DNA of 64,000 nt, taken from assembly GCA_035995025.1 (NCBI GenBank), contig DASYKY010000027.1, positions 1-64,000 on the forward strand, given 5' to 3'. This stretch comes from Actinophytocola sp035995025 (lineage in GTDB: Bacteria; Actinomycetota; Actinomycetes; Mycobacteriales; Pseudonocardiaceae). Below the pieces are notes generated by a model that did not search any database, had not been told where the DNA came from, and worked only from the letters and a program-made list of their open reading frames with translations. Position 1 is the first letter of the stretch, and each line of letters opens with the position of its first letter. The position numbers and the translations under genes were made by a program. Shown here one piece after another: positions 16,592 through 26,304 of the stretch.

Positions 16592-17017
16592 TCAGTCGTC
16601 GCCGGTGGTGCGGCGGTTGCGTTTCGTCTGGCCGCGGCGGCGTTTCTGCGCCAGCCTGCGTTCCTTCGCGCCTCGGGTCGGTTTGGTCGGGCGGCGTTTC
16701 GGGGGTGGTGGCTCGGCGGCCGTGCGCAGCAACGCGGCCAGCCGGTCGCGGGCGGCGGACCGGTTGGCGAGCTGCGCCCGGTGCTCGCTCGCCACGATGG
16801 TCACCACGCCGTCCACCAGGCGCGACGACAGGCGGGCCAGCAACCGGTCCCGCAGCCACGGCGGCACGGACGGCGAGCCGGCCACGTCGAACGACAGCTC
16901 CACCCGGCTGTCGGTCGTGTTCACCCCCTGGCCGCCCGGGCCCGAGGCGCGCGAGAACCTCTCGTGCAGCTCCGCCTCCGGGATCACCAGGTGCCGGTTC
17001 ACCTCCAGGTCCGGCAT
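16592..17017 (-). CDS. arfB: Alternative ribosome-rescue factor / peptidyl-tRNA hydrolase ArfB
   Basis: 141 residues. The GGQ loop lies in SRASGPGGQGVNTTDSRVEL (residue about 30), which enters the peptidyl-transferase centre to release stalled chains. The basic C-terminal tail (RRLAQKRRRGQTKRNRR) is the segment that fills the empty mRNA channel in ArfB/YaeJ. Length and layout match the family. It converges with the response regulator (20-bp gap) and is 22 bp after purM, possibly in the same transcript. Confidence 0.92.
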   Translation of the reverse strand: MPDLEVNRHLVIPEAELHERFSRASGPGGQGVNTTDSRVELSFDVAGSPSVPPWLRDRLLARLSSRLVDGVVTIVASEHRAQLANRSAARDRLAALLRTAAEPPPPKRRPTKPTRGAKERRLAQKRRRGQTKRNRRTTGDD

Positions 17018-17039
17018 CAGCCCGCGTACCCGACCTCAC

Positions 17040-18122
<1,083 letters not shown>

Positions 18123-18138
18123 GTTCCCCGGTTCAGGT

Positions 18139-19650
18139 TCAGGGTCGCTGGAGTGCGTCCTCCGCACCATATCCGGCCGGCACGACGGGGGCGGCGGAGC
18201 CCGCGACACCCTTCTCCAGCCCTTCCAGCAGGTGCTTGCCGATGAGGGCCTCGTCCGGCAGCGGGATCGGGTACTTGCCGTCGAAGCACGCCATGCACAG
18301 CCGGCTGCGCGGCTGCTCACTGGCCGCGACGAGCCCGTCGAGCGACACGTAGCCCAGCGAGTCGGCGCCGATCGAGCGGCGGATGTCGTCGAGCTCCATG
18401 CCGTTCGCGACCAGCTCGGCGCGCGAGGCGAAGTCGATGCCGTAGAAGCACGGCCAGCGCACCGGCGGCGACGCGATCCGCACGTGCACCTCGAGCGCGC
18501 CGGACTCGCGCAGCATGCGCACGAGCGCGCGCTGGGTGTTGCCGCGCACGATCGAGTCGTCGACGACGACGAGCCGCTTGCCGCGGATGACGTCCTTGAG
18601 CGGGTTGAGCTTGAGCCGGATGCCGAGCTGGCGGATGGTCTGCGACGGCTGGATGAACGTGCGGCCCACGTAGGCGTTCTTGACCAGGCCGGAGCCGTAC
18701 GGGATCTCCGAGCCCTGCGCGTAGCCGATCGCGGCCGGCGTGCCGGACTCGGGCACCGGGATGACGAGGTCGGCCTCCGCGGGCGACTCCTCGGCGAGGC
18801 GGCGGCCGATCTCCACGCGGGTGGCGTGCACGGACCGGCCGGCGATCGTGGTGTCCGGCCGGGCCAGGTAGACGTACTCGAACAGGCAGCCCTTCGGCTC
18901 GGGGTTGGCGAAGCGCGACGAGCGCAACCCGTTCTCGTCGATGGCGAGCAGCTCGCCGGGCTCGACCTCGCGGACGAACGACGCGCCGACGATGTCCAGC
19001 GCGGCCGTCTCGCTCGCCACGACCCAGCCGCGCTCGAGGCGGCCGAGCACGAGCGGGCGCACGCCGTGCGGGTCGCGGGCTGCGTAGAGCGTGGTCTCGT
19101 CCGCGAAGACCAGGCAGAACGCACCGCGCACGGCGGGCAGCAGCTCGAGGGCGGCCTGCTCGATGCCCTTGTCGGCGGCCTCCGTGGCCAGCAGACCGCA
19201 GAGCAGGTCGGAGTCGGTTGTGGCGCCGTTGTTCGTGCGGATGCCGGCCCGCCGCGCGCGCTCCAGCAGCTCCGCCGTGTTCACCAGATTGCCGTTGTGT
19301 CCCAGGGACAATCCGCTGCCGATTGCGGTGTTGCGGAACGTCGGCTGGGCGTTCTCCCAGGTCGTCGAGCCCGTGGTGGAGTAGCGGCAGTGGCCGACGG
19401 CGACGTGGCCGCGCAGCGAGGAGAGGGTCAGCTCGTCGAACACCTGGCTGACGAGCCCGAGGTCCTTGAACACGACGATCTGCCGGCCATCGGACACCGA
19501 CATGCCCGCGGCCTCCTGCCCGCGATGCTGGAGGGCGTAGAGCCCGAAGTAGGTGAGCTTGGAGACTTCCTCGCCCTTGGCCCACACCCCGAACACGCCG
19601 CACTCCTCGCGGGGCTCGGGTTCCGGCACGTTGCTCTGGTCGGTGACCAC
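18139..19650 (-). CDS. purF: Amidophosphoribosyltransferase
   Basis: 503 residues. First committed enzyme of purine synthesis: transfers glutamine-derived ammonia to PRPP. After a short propeptide ending in PREE comes the catalytic Cys of CGVFGVW (processed N-terminus), then GLYALQHRGQEAAG, GHCRYSTTGSTTWENAQP, and the C-terminal PRPP motif VVVDDSIVRGNTQ. GTG start at 19650 with AGGGGAG upstream. Cotranscribed with purM. A CGSGG-type Fe-S ligand set (Cys in CLFEYVYLARPD and CMACFDGKYP) looks present, as in the B. subtilis type. Confidence 0.95.
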   Translation of the reverse strand: MVTDQSNVPEPEPREECGVFGVWAKGEEVSKLTYFGLYALQHRGQEAAGMSVSDGRQIVVFKDLGLVSQVFDELTLSSLRGHVAVGHCRYSTTGSTTWENAQPTFRNTAIGSGLSLGHNGNLVNTAELLERARRAGIRTNNGATTDSDLLCGLLATEAADKGIEQAALELLPAVRGAFCLVFADETTLYAARDPHGVRPLVLGRLERGWVVASETAALDIVGASFVREVEPGELLAIDENGLRSSRFANPEPKGCLFEYVYLARPDTTIAGRSVHATRVEIGRRLAEESPAEADLVIPVPESGTPAAIGYAQGSEIPYGSGLVKNAYVGRTFIQPSQTIRQLGIRLKLNPLKDVIRGKRLVVVDDSIVRGNTQRALVRMLRESGALEVHVRIASPPVRWPCFYGIDFASRAELVANGMELDDIRRSIGADSLGYVSLDGLVAASEQPRSRLCMACFDGKYPIPLPDEALIGKHLLEGLEKGVAGSAAPVVPAGYGAEDALQRP

Positions 19651-19736
19651 CGAGGCTGCTCCCCTGCATACGGCGTCAGGTACCCACCAGTGTAGGTGCC
19701 GTTTACCGAGTACAGCGCGACGCGCCGGAGTGGCGG

Positions 19737-20477
19737 TCAGCTCATTCTCAGTGCGCGCAGCACGCCCGCGTCACCCGTACCGGTGAGCCGCATGCGGCTC
19801 CACAGCTGGTAGAGCACGTTCTCCGTGCGCGCATCCAGCTGAGCGTCGGCTTCCTCGTCGCGCGCGGCCTGGCGCACCAGCGGGACCTCGCCGGGCACGA
19901 GCCGGACGAACCACCGCTCCGGGCCGTCCGCACAGGAGACGACCGCGGTGCCCGCGGCGTCGGGCGGCGAGTCGGTGCGCAGGCGGGCGGCGACCAGCGT
20001 GCCGAGCAGCTCGTCGACCCCGTCCGCGGCCTGCTCACGGTCGGTGGGCACGAGGGCGCGCAGCGCCGCCTGCGCGTCCCAGCGGCGCAGGTTCAGCTCG
20101 TGCGCGGCCCGGCGGTGCCACACCCAGGCCAGGTCGGGCGCCGCGGGCGAGAATGTCCACACAGGACGGTTGGCGGGCGTCGCGGCGAGCACCTCGCGCG
20201 CCTCGGCGAGCCGCCGGTCGAGCTCGGCGAGCGGGCCCCCCGCCGGCGGCGCGGCCGGCGGCGCGGCCGGCGGGCGCAGCTGCACCGGGCTGCCGGTGGT
20301 GAGGTAGCGGCTGACCTGGTCGAGGAACCGGCCGACGTGCACGGTCAGCTCGGTGAAGGTCCAGCCCGGACAGGACGGCACGCGGGCGCGCGGGTCGGCG
20401 CCGCCCACCGCGTCGCGGAACATCGCCGCCTGCTCGGTGAAGACGTCGAACCACCGCGGCGGGGACCACACCGGCAT
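19737..20477 (-). CDS. Maleylpyruvate isomerase-family mycothiol-dependent (DinB-fold) enzyme
   Basis: 246 residues. The N-terminal MDMPI/DinB helical bundle shows CPGWTFTELTVHVGRFLDQV with the metal His near residue 45 and HRRAAHELNLRRWDAQAAL near residue 140, which supplies the second His and Glu. The C-terminal half is an SCP2-like domain. Such proteins use mycothiol, the actinobacterial thiol; the substrate of this one is unknown. The ATG at 20477 has GGGAGG upstream; an in-frame start at 20543 has none. It diverges from the type VII cluster that begins at 20588. Confidence 0.85.
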   Translation of the reverse strand: MPVWSPPRWFDVFTEQAAMFRDAVGGADPRARVPSCPGWTFTELTVHVGRFLDQVSRYLTTGSPVQLRPPAAPPAAPPAGGPLAELDRRLAEAREVLAATPANRPVWTFSPAAPDLAWVWHRRAAHELNLRRWDAQAALRALVPTDREQAADGVDELLGTLVAARLRTDSPPDAAGTAVVSCADGPERWFVRLVPGEVPLVRQAARDEEADAQLDARTENVLYQLWSRMRLTGTGDAGVLRALRMS

Positions 20478-20587
20478 GACGCAAACCTCCCGTTCGTACG
20501 CACATGCACACAGTGCGCGCGAAAACACCCTACGCAGCCACACTGTTGGGTAATTTCAGTGCACACCCCGAACGGTGGAGGTGAGCC

Positions 20588-20902
20588 GTGCCCGACGGAT
20601 TCCAGGTGGACCCGGCGTCGCTGCGCGGCGCGTCGCGCGACGTGTACGCCGGCTCCGACGCGGTCGGCGACGCGGCGTCGCTGCTGTCGGCGGCGCAGCT
20701 GGTGCCGGCCGCGCTGGGCGAGGTGCCCGCCGCGGACGAGCTGGCCAGGGCGTTCGCCACGTTCGCCGGCGAGCACGGCGAGGACCTGCGCCGCGGCGCG
20801 GAGTGGGTGACCGACGCGGCGGACGGGCTGGTGTCGAGCGCGGACGACTACGAGCGGCGGGACGAGAACGCCGCCTCGGGCGTGACGGCGGCCGGCGCAT
20901 GA
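20588..20902 (+). CDS. EspC/WXG100-like type VII secretion target
   Basis: 104 residues, all helical, Ala-rich, without signal peptide. It opens with FQVDPASLRGASRDVYAGSD and ends with YERRDENAASGVTAAGA. The two-helix hairpin plus YxxxD/E-type tail (YERRDE) matches the actinobacterial EspC-like/DUF2580 type VII targets. GTG start at 20588 with GGAGGTGAG upstream. Its stop overlaps the start of the next gene (ATGA), so the two products are probably made together and may pair. Confidence 0.8.
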   Translation: MPDGFQVDPASLRGASRDVYAGSDAVGDAASLLSAAQLVPAALGEVPAADELARAFATFAGEHGEDLRRGAEWVTDAADGLVSSADDYERRDENAASGVTAAGA

Positions 20903-22839
20903 TCGACCCGGAGGAGCTGTACGCGCGGCTGGCGAGCGGCGACGCGGGACGGATCCGCGCGGCGGCCGAGCCGGTGACGTCGGCGATGTCGGCGCTGACG
21001 CAGGCCCGCTCGGCGCTGGACGGCGGCGCGTCGACGGCGGCCGCGGGCTGGCAGGGCCGGTCGGCCGACGAGTTCGGCGCGCGCTCGGCGCTGTCCGGGA
21101 CGGCGACGTCGGCGGCGTACTCGCGGCTGGAGCGGGCGGCGCGGGTGGTCGACGCGGCGGCCGGCGCGTACGGGCTCATGCGCGGCGCGGCGGACGACGC
21201 GATCGCGGCGTGGCGCACGCGGCCGGCGGGTCTTGACGACGCGGCGCTGACCACTCTCGCGGGCGGTGTCAACCAGGCACTGACGACCGTCCAGGACGGC
21301 TACGAGCAGACCCTGCGGGCCTACGCCGGGTCGCTGTCGGGGATCCGGCCGGCGTTCGCGGAGACGGCGGGCGCGGACCCGTCGTGGCCGCAGGCGGCGG
21401 CGCCGGGCGGTGGCCCGGGTGTGCCGCCGCCGGGCTCGGACCCGCGGGCGGTGGCGGCGTGGTGGAAGGGCCTGCCGCAGGCGGAGCGCGACGCGCTGCT
21501 GGCGTCGCGGTTCGACGAGCTTGGCCGGCTGCGCGGGCTCCCGGCGGAGGTGCTGGACACCGCGAACCGGCGGCGCATCGAGGTGGACCAGGAGCGGCTG
21601 CGCGGGTCGCTGTCGTCGCTGGACGAGCAGGTCACGCAGCGGGCGTCCGAGCTGGGCCTGGACCCGGCGGACGAGGGCGCGCTGCGGGACAAGCCGGAGC
21701 TGGCGGACCTGCTGGACCAGCGGCTGGACGCACAGCGGCAGCTGGACAACGCGGCGGCGGCGCAGGCGCGGGTGGCCGAGGCGCAGCGGATGTCGCCGGA
21801 CCAGGTGTACGTGCTGTCCTACGACCCGGTCGGCCCGGGACGGCAGGAGGGCGCGCTGGCGGTGGCGTTCGGCAACCCGGACACGGCGGACAACCTGGCG
21901 GTCACGGTGCCGGGCGTGGGTACGACGCTGGAGCACGGGTTCCCCAACGGGCAGGCGTTCGAGCTGCGGCAGCAGATGGACGCGGCGGCGCCGGGCACGC
22001 ACAACGCGACGGTGGCGTGGCTGGGCTACGACGCGCCGTCGTGGGACCTCTCCGTGGTGTCGGCGGACAACGCGCAGGAGGGCGGCGGCCTCCTTGTGTC
22101 CGATGTGGACGGTTATCACGCGGCGGCGGAGGCGGCCGGGCATGACCCGCACGTGACGGCGCTGGGCCACTCGTACGGCAGCACCACGATCGGCTACGCG
22201 GCGATGCACGGGCTGGCCGCGGACGACATAGCGTTCCTCGGCTCGCCGGGCGTGGGGGCGTCGTCGGTGGACCAGCTGTCGCCGGGCGCGGGCCACGTGT
22301 GGGCGGGGATGGCCGAGCACGACCCGATCGTGCAGACCACGAGCGGCGACTGGTTCACCGCGGACGGCTCGTCGACCACGCCGTACGACAAGGCGTTCGG
22401 GGCTCACGTGTTCGGCGCCGCGAGCGGGGAGAACCTGCTTGGCGCGCACAGCACGTACTACCAGGACGGTTCGGAGTCGCTGCGGAACCTCGGCAACATC
22501 GCGACGGGCCACTACGACGCGGTGTCCGAGCCGCGCTGGCAGGACTCGCCGCTGCCGCCGTCGGTGCCGGGCTCGGACCTGCCGGTGGTGGGCCCGGCGA
22601 TCGACGCGGCGGCGAACATCGGCAAGGAGACCGTGGACATCGTCGAGGACGTGGGCGGCGGCCTGTGGGACGCGGGGACGGACGCCGTACACGGCGACTG
22701 GGACGCGGCGTGGGACGAGCTGAAGGCCACCGGCGGCGAGCTGCTGAACGACGCGGGCGACATCGTGGTGGGCACGGTGGGCGACGTGGCGGAGGCGGGA
22801 AAGTCCTTGTACGAGAACACCCTGGGCCGCCTGTTCTGA
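20899..22839 (+). CDS. Type VII-associated alpha/beta hydrolase (DUF1023) with WXG-like N-terminal domain
   Basis: 646 residues. The N-terminal about 200 residues are helical with a WXG-like turn (GWQGRSADEFGAR, about residue 52). A coiled linker follows (residues about 225-290), then a DUF1023 alpha/beta-hydrolase: PGVGTTLEHG, HVTALGHSYGSTTIGYAAMH with the nucleophile Ser (about 430), LGSPGVGASSVDQL and GAHVFGA. The C-terminus is acidic and helical. Family members in actinomycetes are cell-envelope hydrolases linked to ESX secretion; substrate unknown. The start overlaps the EspC-like gene. Confidence 0.85.
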   Translation: MIDPEELYARLASGDAGRIRAAAEPVTSAMSALTQARSALDGGASTAAAGWQGRSADEFGARSALSGTATSAAYSRLERAARVVDAAAGAYGLMRGAADDAIAAWRTRPAGLDDAALTTLAGGVNQALTTVQDGYEQTLRAYAGSLSGIRPAFAETAGADPSWPQAAAPGGGPGVPPPGSDPRAVAAWWKGLPQAERDALLASRFDELGRLRGLPAEVLDTANRRRIEVDQERLRGSLSSLDEQVTQRASELGLDPADEGALRDKPELADLLDQRLDAQRQLDNAAAAQARVAEAQRMSPDQVYVLSYDPVGPGRQEGALAVAFGNPDTADNLAVTVPGVGTTLEHGFPNGQAFELRQQMDAAAPGTHNATVAWLGYDAPSWDLSVVSADNAQEGGGLLVSDVDGYHAAAEAAGHDPHVTALGHSYGSTTIGYAAMHGLAADDIAFLGSPGVGASSVDQLSPGAGHVWAGMAEHDPIVQTTSGDWFTADGSSTTPYDKAFGAHVFGAASGENLLGAHSTYYQDGSESLRNLGNIATGHYDAVSEPRWQDSPLPPSVPGSDLPVVGPAIDAAANIGKETVDIVEDVGGGLWDAGTDAVHGDWDAAWDELKATGGELLNDAGDIVVGTVGDVAEAGKSLYENTLGRLF

Positions 22840-22840
22840 C

Positions 22841-22988
22841 CGCGAACCTCCCACGCGCACGCACACAAGAAACGCAGACCCCCACCCTGTCCCGGGGGCG
22901 TCCCTCGATGCCAGTCTACCGGCACCCACCGACAAAAAGGCTGGTCAGACGCTTCCTGTGGACAACTCGCTCGGTTGTGGACAAGTCA
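22841..22988. repeat. Dispersed DnaA-box repeat, single copy I
   Basis: Non-coding copy of about 145 bp, nearly identical to 47540-47702. The common part runs from AAGAAACGCAGACCCCCACC through GATGCCAGTCTACCGGCACC to two exact DnaA-box 9-mers (TGTGGACAA) at 22957-22965 and 22976-22984, 19 bp apart. The right edge reaches into the stop codon of the sterol-carrier gene. It lies between two convergent genes. Confidence 0.85.
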
Positions 22989-23363
22989 GAGGCGGACCAG
23001 CGGGAGGTGCGCGGAGAGGTCCGCGCGGTTGCCGGACGCGGTGATCTTGCCCGCGGCCGCCGCGTCCGCCCACGTGCGCGTGCCGGTGGCCAGCTCGAGC
23101 CAGGTGCGCGGGTCCGTCTCCACCACGTTCGGCGGGGTGCCGCGGGTGTGGCGCGGGCCCTCGATGCACTGCACGGCCGCGAACGGCGGCACCCGGACCT
23201 CCACGCTGTGCCCCGGCGCCACCTGCGCCAGCGTGCGCAGGCTGAGGCGGACCGCCGCGGCGACGGCCGGGCGCGGCGGCCTCGCGGCGTCGCCGGTCAG
23301 CCAGGAGCGCACCGCCAGGACGGCCTCGCGGAGCTCGTGCGGGTCGACGGGTTTCGCGGTCAG
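22986..23363 (-). CDS. Sterol-carrier (SCP2-like) family protein, probable CTG start
   Basis: 125 residues resembling the small SCP2-fold proteins found near purF in Pseudonocardiaceae: TAKPVDPHELREAVLAVRSW at the start, then PGHSVEVRVPPFAAVQCIEG, and WLELATGTRTWADAAAAGKI with the typical ASG..ADLS end. It may bind a lipid or other hydrophobic ligand. No ATG, GTG or TTG fits the N-terminus; a CTG at 23363 overlaps the EspG stop as CTGA, exactly like the ATGA/GTGA overlaps elsewhere here, and gives the expected N-terminus. The frame extends further upstream over EspG, which is not protein-like. Confidence 0.7.
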   Translation of the reverse strand: MTAKPVDPHELREAVLAVRSWLTGDAARPPRPAVAAAVRLSLRTLAQVAPGHSVEVRVPPFAAVQCIEGPRHTRGTPPNVVETDPRTWLELATGTRTWADAAAAGKITASGNRADLSAHLPLVRL

Positions 23364-24172
23364 GGCGTGACCTCGCGGACGATCTCGGCGAGCACCTCGC
23401 CGACGTAGTGGGTCAGGTTCCGCGGGTCGGCAGGCGAGATCGTCGTCCACTGTGTCCCGTCGGGGGACGGGCGGCGGATCTGCACGTAGCGCCCGTCCTC
23501 GGTGTCGAAGAAGGACACCACCCGGTCGGCCCGGCGACGCCTGCCGAACTTGTCGCGGGCGGCGGCGCCGAAGTTCCCCGTGCCGGCCACGTCCTTGATC
23601 ATCTCGGCCAGCGCCGACGCGTCGTCCGCGCGGATTCCTTGTTCCAGCAACGACTTGTGGAAGCCCTCGCGCGTGCCCACCGCACCGCGGGCCGCCGCCT
23701 CGAAGTCCGCCGTGCGCAGCGTCACCGACTGGCCGGGCCCCGCCGCCAACGCCGGCAGGGCCGCCAGCGCCGCGCTCGGCAGCGCGGTCGCCGACGCACG
23801 GCGCAGCCGGATCTCGCCGTCGCACAGCTCCGCCACCCCGGCCTGCTCGCCGGTCGCCGCGGCCAGCACGCGCACGTGCCGGCCCGCGTACGCCCGGGCG
23901 TCCACCTCGCGGTCGGGCTTCGCCAGCGCCGACAGGATGTCCTCGATGTCCGGGTTCAGCTCGACCGGCCGGCCCAGCCCGCGGCCCTCGAGGCCGGCCC
24001 ATGCCCGCTCCTCGAGCAGTGCCCGCTCCTCGAGAGTCTTGCCCGGCGACGGCACCTTCACCACGAGCGGCAGCGCGCCGAGCCGGAGGTGCTCCCACAG
24101 CACGTCGAACTCGAGTGCGGACAGCGTGATCGGTTCGGTCTCCCGGTCACCGATCGAGAACGTGCTGGTCAC
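23360..24172 (-). CDS. EspG-family type VII secretion chaperone
   Basis: 270 residues. The opening LSALEFDVLWEHLRLG and VPSPGKTLEERALLEERAW are typical of EspG, as is the C-terminal RRRADRVVSFFDTEDGRYVQ. EspG proteins bind the tip of PPE partners in the cytosol and deliver them to the ESX machine. The adjacent PPE-like gene (24248-25759) is the likely client. GTG start at 24172 behind GGTGGGGG. A paralogue lies at 56152-56922. Confidence 0.88.
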   Translation of the reverse strand: MTSTFSIGDRETEPITLSALEFDVLWEHLRLGALPLVVKVPSPGKTLEERALLEERAWAGLEGRGLGRPVELNPDIEDILSALAKPDREVDARAYAGRHVRVLAAATGEQAGVAELCDGEIRLRRASATALPSAALAALPALAAGPGQSVTLRTADFEAAARGAVGTREGFHKSLLEQGIRADDASALAEMIKDVAGTGNFGAAARDKFGRRRRADRVVSFFDTEDGRYVQIRRPSPDGTQWTTISPADPRNLTHYVGEVLAEIVREVTP

Positions 24173-24192
24173 AGCCCCCACCTTACTCAGCG

Positions 24193-24236
24193 CAGTCGGG
24201 GCGGGGCGCCGCTCGCGCGACGCCCCGCCCCGACTG
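24193..24236 (-). terminator. Strong GC hairpin between PPE-like and EspG genes
   Basis: A perfect 16-bp inverted repeat (24193-24208 and 24221-24236) with a 12-nt loop. It sits after the PPE-like stop and just before the EspG start, both on the minus strand. No U-tract follows. It could be a partial terminator that lowers EspG relative to its client, or an mRNA-stabilising hairpin. Confidence 0.6.
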
Positions 24237-24247
24237 TCCAAAAGCTG

Positions 24248-25759
24248 CTACTGCTCCTGCGGCTCCGTCACCCCGATCACGCCGGGCACCACCCGCCGGT
24301 CGTCGCCGAAGACGTCCTCGGTCTCCAGCAGGTAGTCCGGCGCGTAGCGCTCGTCGTCGTCCTCGCCGTCGTGACGCCGGCCGCCGGCACCCGCCTGGCC
24401 GTTCACGCCGCCGCGCCCGCTCGCCGGGCCGGTCACGCCGCCACGCGCACCCGCGCCGCCGACACCGCCACGCGCACCGCCGGCCGCACCCCGGCCACCG
24501 GCCGCCGACGCGGCACCCGGGCCGCTGCGGACCGCGCTCTGTCCCGGCACCGCACCGTTGCCGATGCCGCCGCGGCCGTACGCCGAGCCCTGACGCACGG
24601 CGTCCGGCTCGAACGCGCCCGCGCCACCGGACGGCACGCCGCCGCGCAGCGGCAGCGGACGCCGGGCGGCGTCGCCCGCGTTGACCGGCACCGACGGGTT
24701 GCCCGTCGGGTTGGCACCGGTGGGCAGCGGACCACGGCCGACGATCGGGCCGCGGTTGCCCGGGTTGGTCAGCGGCTCACCACCGGGGCCGACGCCCGGC
24801 GGGGTCGTGCCGGTGTTGCCGAAGCCGGGGACGAGCGGGTTGTTCAGGGCCGGGTTCGACGTGCCGACCGGCAGGCTGGGCACGCTCGGGCCCGGCTGGA
24901 CCGGAGTGCCGAGCGGCGGCTGGCCGGGCAGCGTCGGCGCGAGGCCGGACGGGGTGGTCACGGCCGGAGCCTGCGACACGCCGGTACCGACGCCCACCGG
25001 CACGGACGACGGCGAGGTCGAGCCGCCGCCGCTCGGGACCAGCGTGCTGCCGGTGCCTGCCGTGCCGCCGCCCGCCGGGATCGTGGCGTGGCTGCTGCTC
25101 GCCGGTTGCGCGCTGCCGTGCGCGTTCGCGCCGACCTGCGAGTGTGCCGACTCGACGTGCTCCGCGGTGCCGCCCTGCGGGGGCGGCGACGAGACGACCA
25201 CGTCAGCCGGCGCGACGAACGTGCCGAGCGTGTCCCGGTTCCACTCCGAGTTGCTCTCGTAGGTCTGCATGGTCTGGACGGCCTTCTGCTCGGCCTCGTC
25301 CTGCGCATGCTCCTGCGCCTCGTGGTCCGCGGCCTGGGCGGCGACCGCCACGGCCGGACCCGGGTTGCCGGTCAGCATGCCCATGCCGGCCGTGGCCATC
25401 TGCCAGCCGGACGGCGCCGGGGTGGTGACCTTCACCGGCTCGGGCATGCCCGACCGGGCGTCGGAGATGTAGTCGGCCTGCAGCTCCGCGGAGGTCTGCA
25501 TGACCGAGGAGCCGGTCTCGGCGTCACCGGCCCACGCGGCGAGCGGGGTCAGGCCGGACTGCGCGCTCTCCGCGGCCTGGCCCTCCCAGCTGGCGCCCAT
25601 GTGCTGCAGCTTGGTGTTGAGCGTCTCGTCGACCTGGGAGAGCTCGTCGGTCAAGTTCTTCCAGTACGTCGTCTGGGGCTCCGACGCGGCCGCCCCCGGA
25701 CCGCTGTTGATCATGTCGTAGAGCTCCGGGTGCCCGTAGCCCCGCCAACGGTTAGCCAT
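24248..25759 (-). CDS. PPE-like type VII secretion substrate with Pro/Gly-rich tail
   Basis: 503 residues. The N-terminal about 190 residues are helical with a WXG-type turn (GASWEGQAAESAQ, about residue 58) and resemble the PPE/WXG100 fold. The middle and C-terminal parts are low-complexity Pro/Gly/Ser/Thr with GRGG-like repeats. The end is acidic with YLLETEDVFGDDRRVVPGVIG, also seen at the end of the paralogue at 56919-58142. No signal peptide, as expected for ESX export. Neighbours EspG, a small helical partner and a DUF3558 lipoprotein support the assignment. Confidence 0.8.
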   Translation of the reverse strand: MANRWRGYGHPELYDMINSGPGAAASEPQTTYWKNLTDELSQVDETLNTKLQHMGASWEGQAAESAQSGLTPLAAWAGDAETGSSVMQTSAELQADYISDARSGMPEPVKVTTPAPSGWQMATAGMGMLTGNPGPAVAVAAQAADHEAQEHAQDEAEQKAVQTMQTYESNSEWNRDTLGTFVAPADVVVSSPPPQGGTAEHVESAHSQVGANAHGSAQPASSSHATIPAGGGTAGTGSTLVPSGGGSTSPSSVPVGVGTGVSQAPAVTTPSGLAPTLPGQPPLGTPVQPGPSVPSLPVGTSNPALNNPLVPGFGNTGTTPPGVGPGGEPLTNPGNRGPIVGRGPLPTGANPTGNPSVPVNAGDAARRPLPLRGGVPSGGAGAFEPDAVRQGSAYGRGGIGNGAVPGQSAVRSGPGAASAAGGRGAAGGARGGVGGAGARGGVTGPASGRGGVNGQAGAGGRRHDGEDDDERYAPDYLLETEDVFGDDRRVVPGVIGVTEPQEQ

Positions 25760-25795
25760 GGAGATCGATCCTTCGCGTGCGACTCGGTGGTGGGC

Positions 25796-26170
25796 CTACT
25801 CGTACTTTCCCCAGCGGGCGGTGTTCGTGCCTTCGATGGCGAGGTACTCCGCCTGCGACTTCTCGAGCGAGTCGATGGCCGCCTCAAGCTGCGTCTGGTA
25901 CCCGGTCAGGCAGGCCATCGCGGAGTCGGCGCCGCCCCCGTTGGTGCGCTCGGTGAACTGCTTGGCCGTCTCGCCGCTGACCGGGTCCCCCGCCCAGTTG
26001 TTGACCGGGAGCCCCGAGAGCTCCTCGACCTTGCGGCTGATCCGGTCGTGTGCCTCGCGGAACGCCGAAAGGGCGGTCGGAATCGAGGCTGGCTCGATGT
26101 GCAGGCGCTGGGTACCCGTGAAGGTCGGTCCCGCCGGCGCTGCCCCGCCACCACCGTCTGAAACGAACAC
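25796..26170 (-). CDS. Small helical type VII secretion partner (WXG100/PE-like)
   Basis: 124 residues. After a Gly-rich start (FVSDGGGGAAPAG) comes a two-helix region: ALSAFREAHDRISRKVEELS, a short loop with NNWAGDPVSGETAKQFTER, and a long C-terminal helix ending near EYLAIEGTNTARWGKYE. It probably pairs with the PPE-like product encoded 36 bp downstream. GTG at 26170 is chosen because of GGGAGA upstream; other starts are possible because the frame stays open above it. Family assignment is by layout and context. Confidence 0.65.
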   Translation of the reverse strand: MFVSDGGGGAAPAGPTFTGTQRLHIEPASIPTALSAFREAHDRISRKVEELSGLPVNNWAGDPVSGETAKQFTERTNGGGADSAMACLTGYQTQLEAAIDSLEKSQAEYLAIEGTNTARWGKYE

Positions 26171-26304
26171 GGCTCCGTCTCCCTCAGTCTGTGCAATTGC
26201 GACGACTGTATCTCTGATGCGGCGCGCCGTGTTGTGGTTCCCACAAGCTAGCTGCCGACATCGAAAACTTTCTTCTGGGACGCGACGGGGTCGCGACCAT
26301 GACG

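Noticed and set aside
23360..24098. A longer sterol-carrier protein starting inside EspG
   Set aside because: The extra N-terminal part is a shadow of EspG in another frame, Arg/Gly/Pro-rich and unlike any SCP2 protein.
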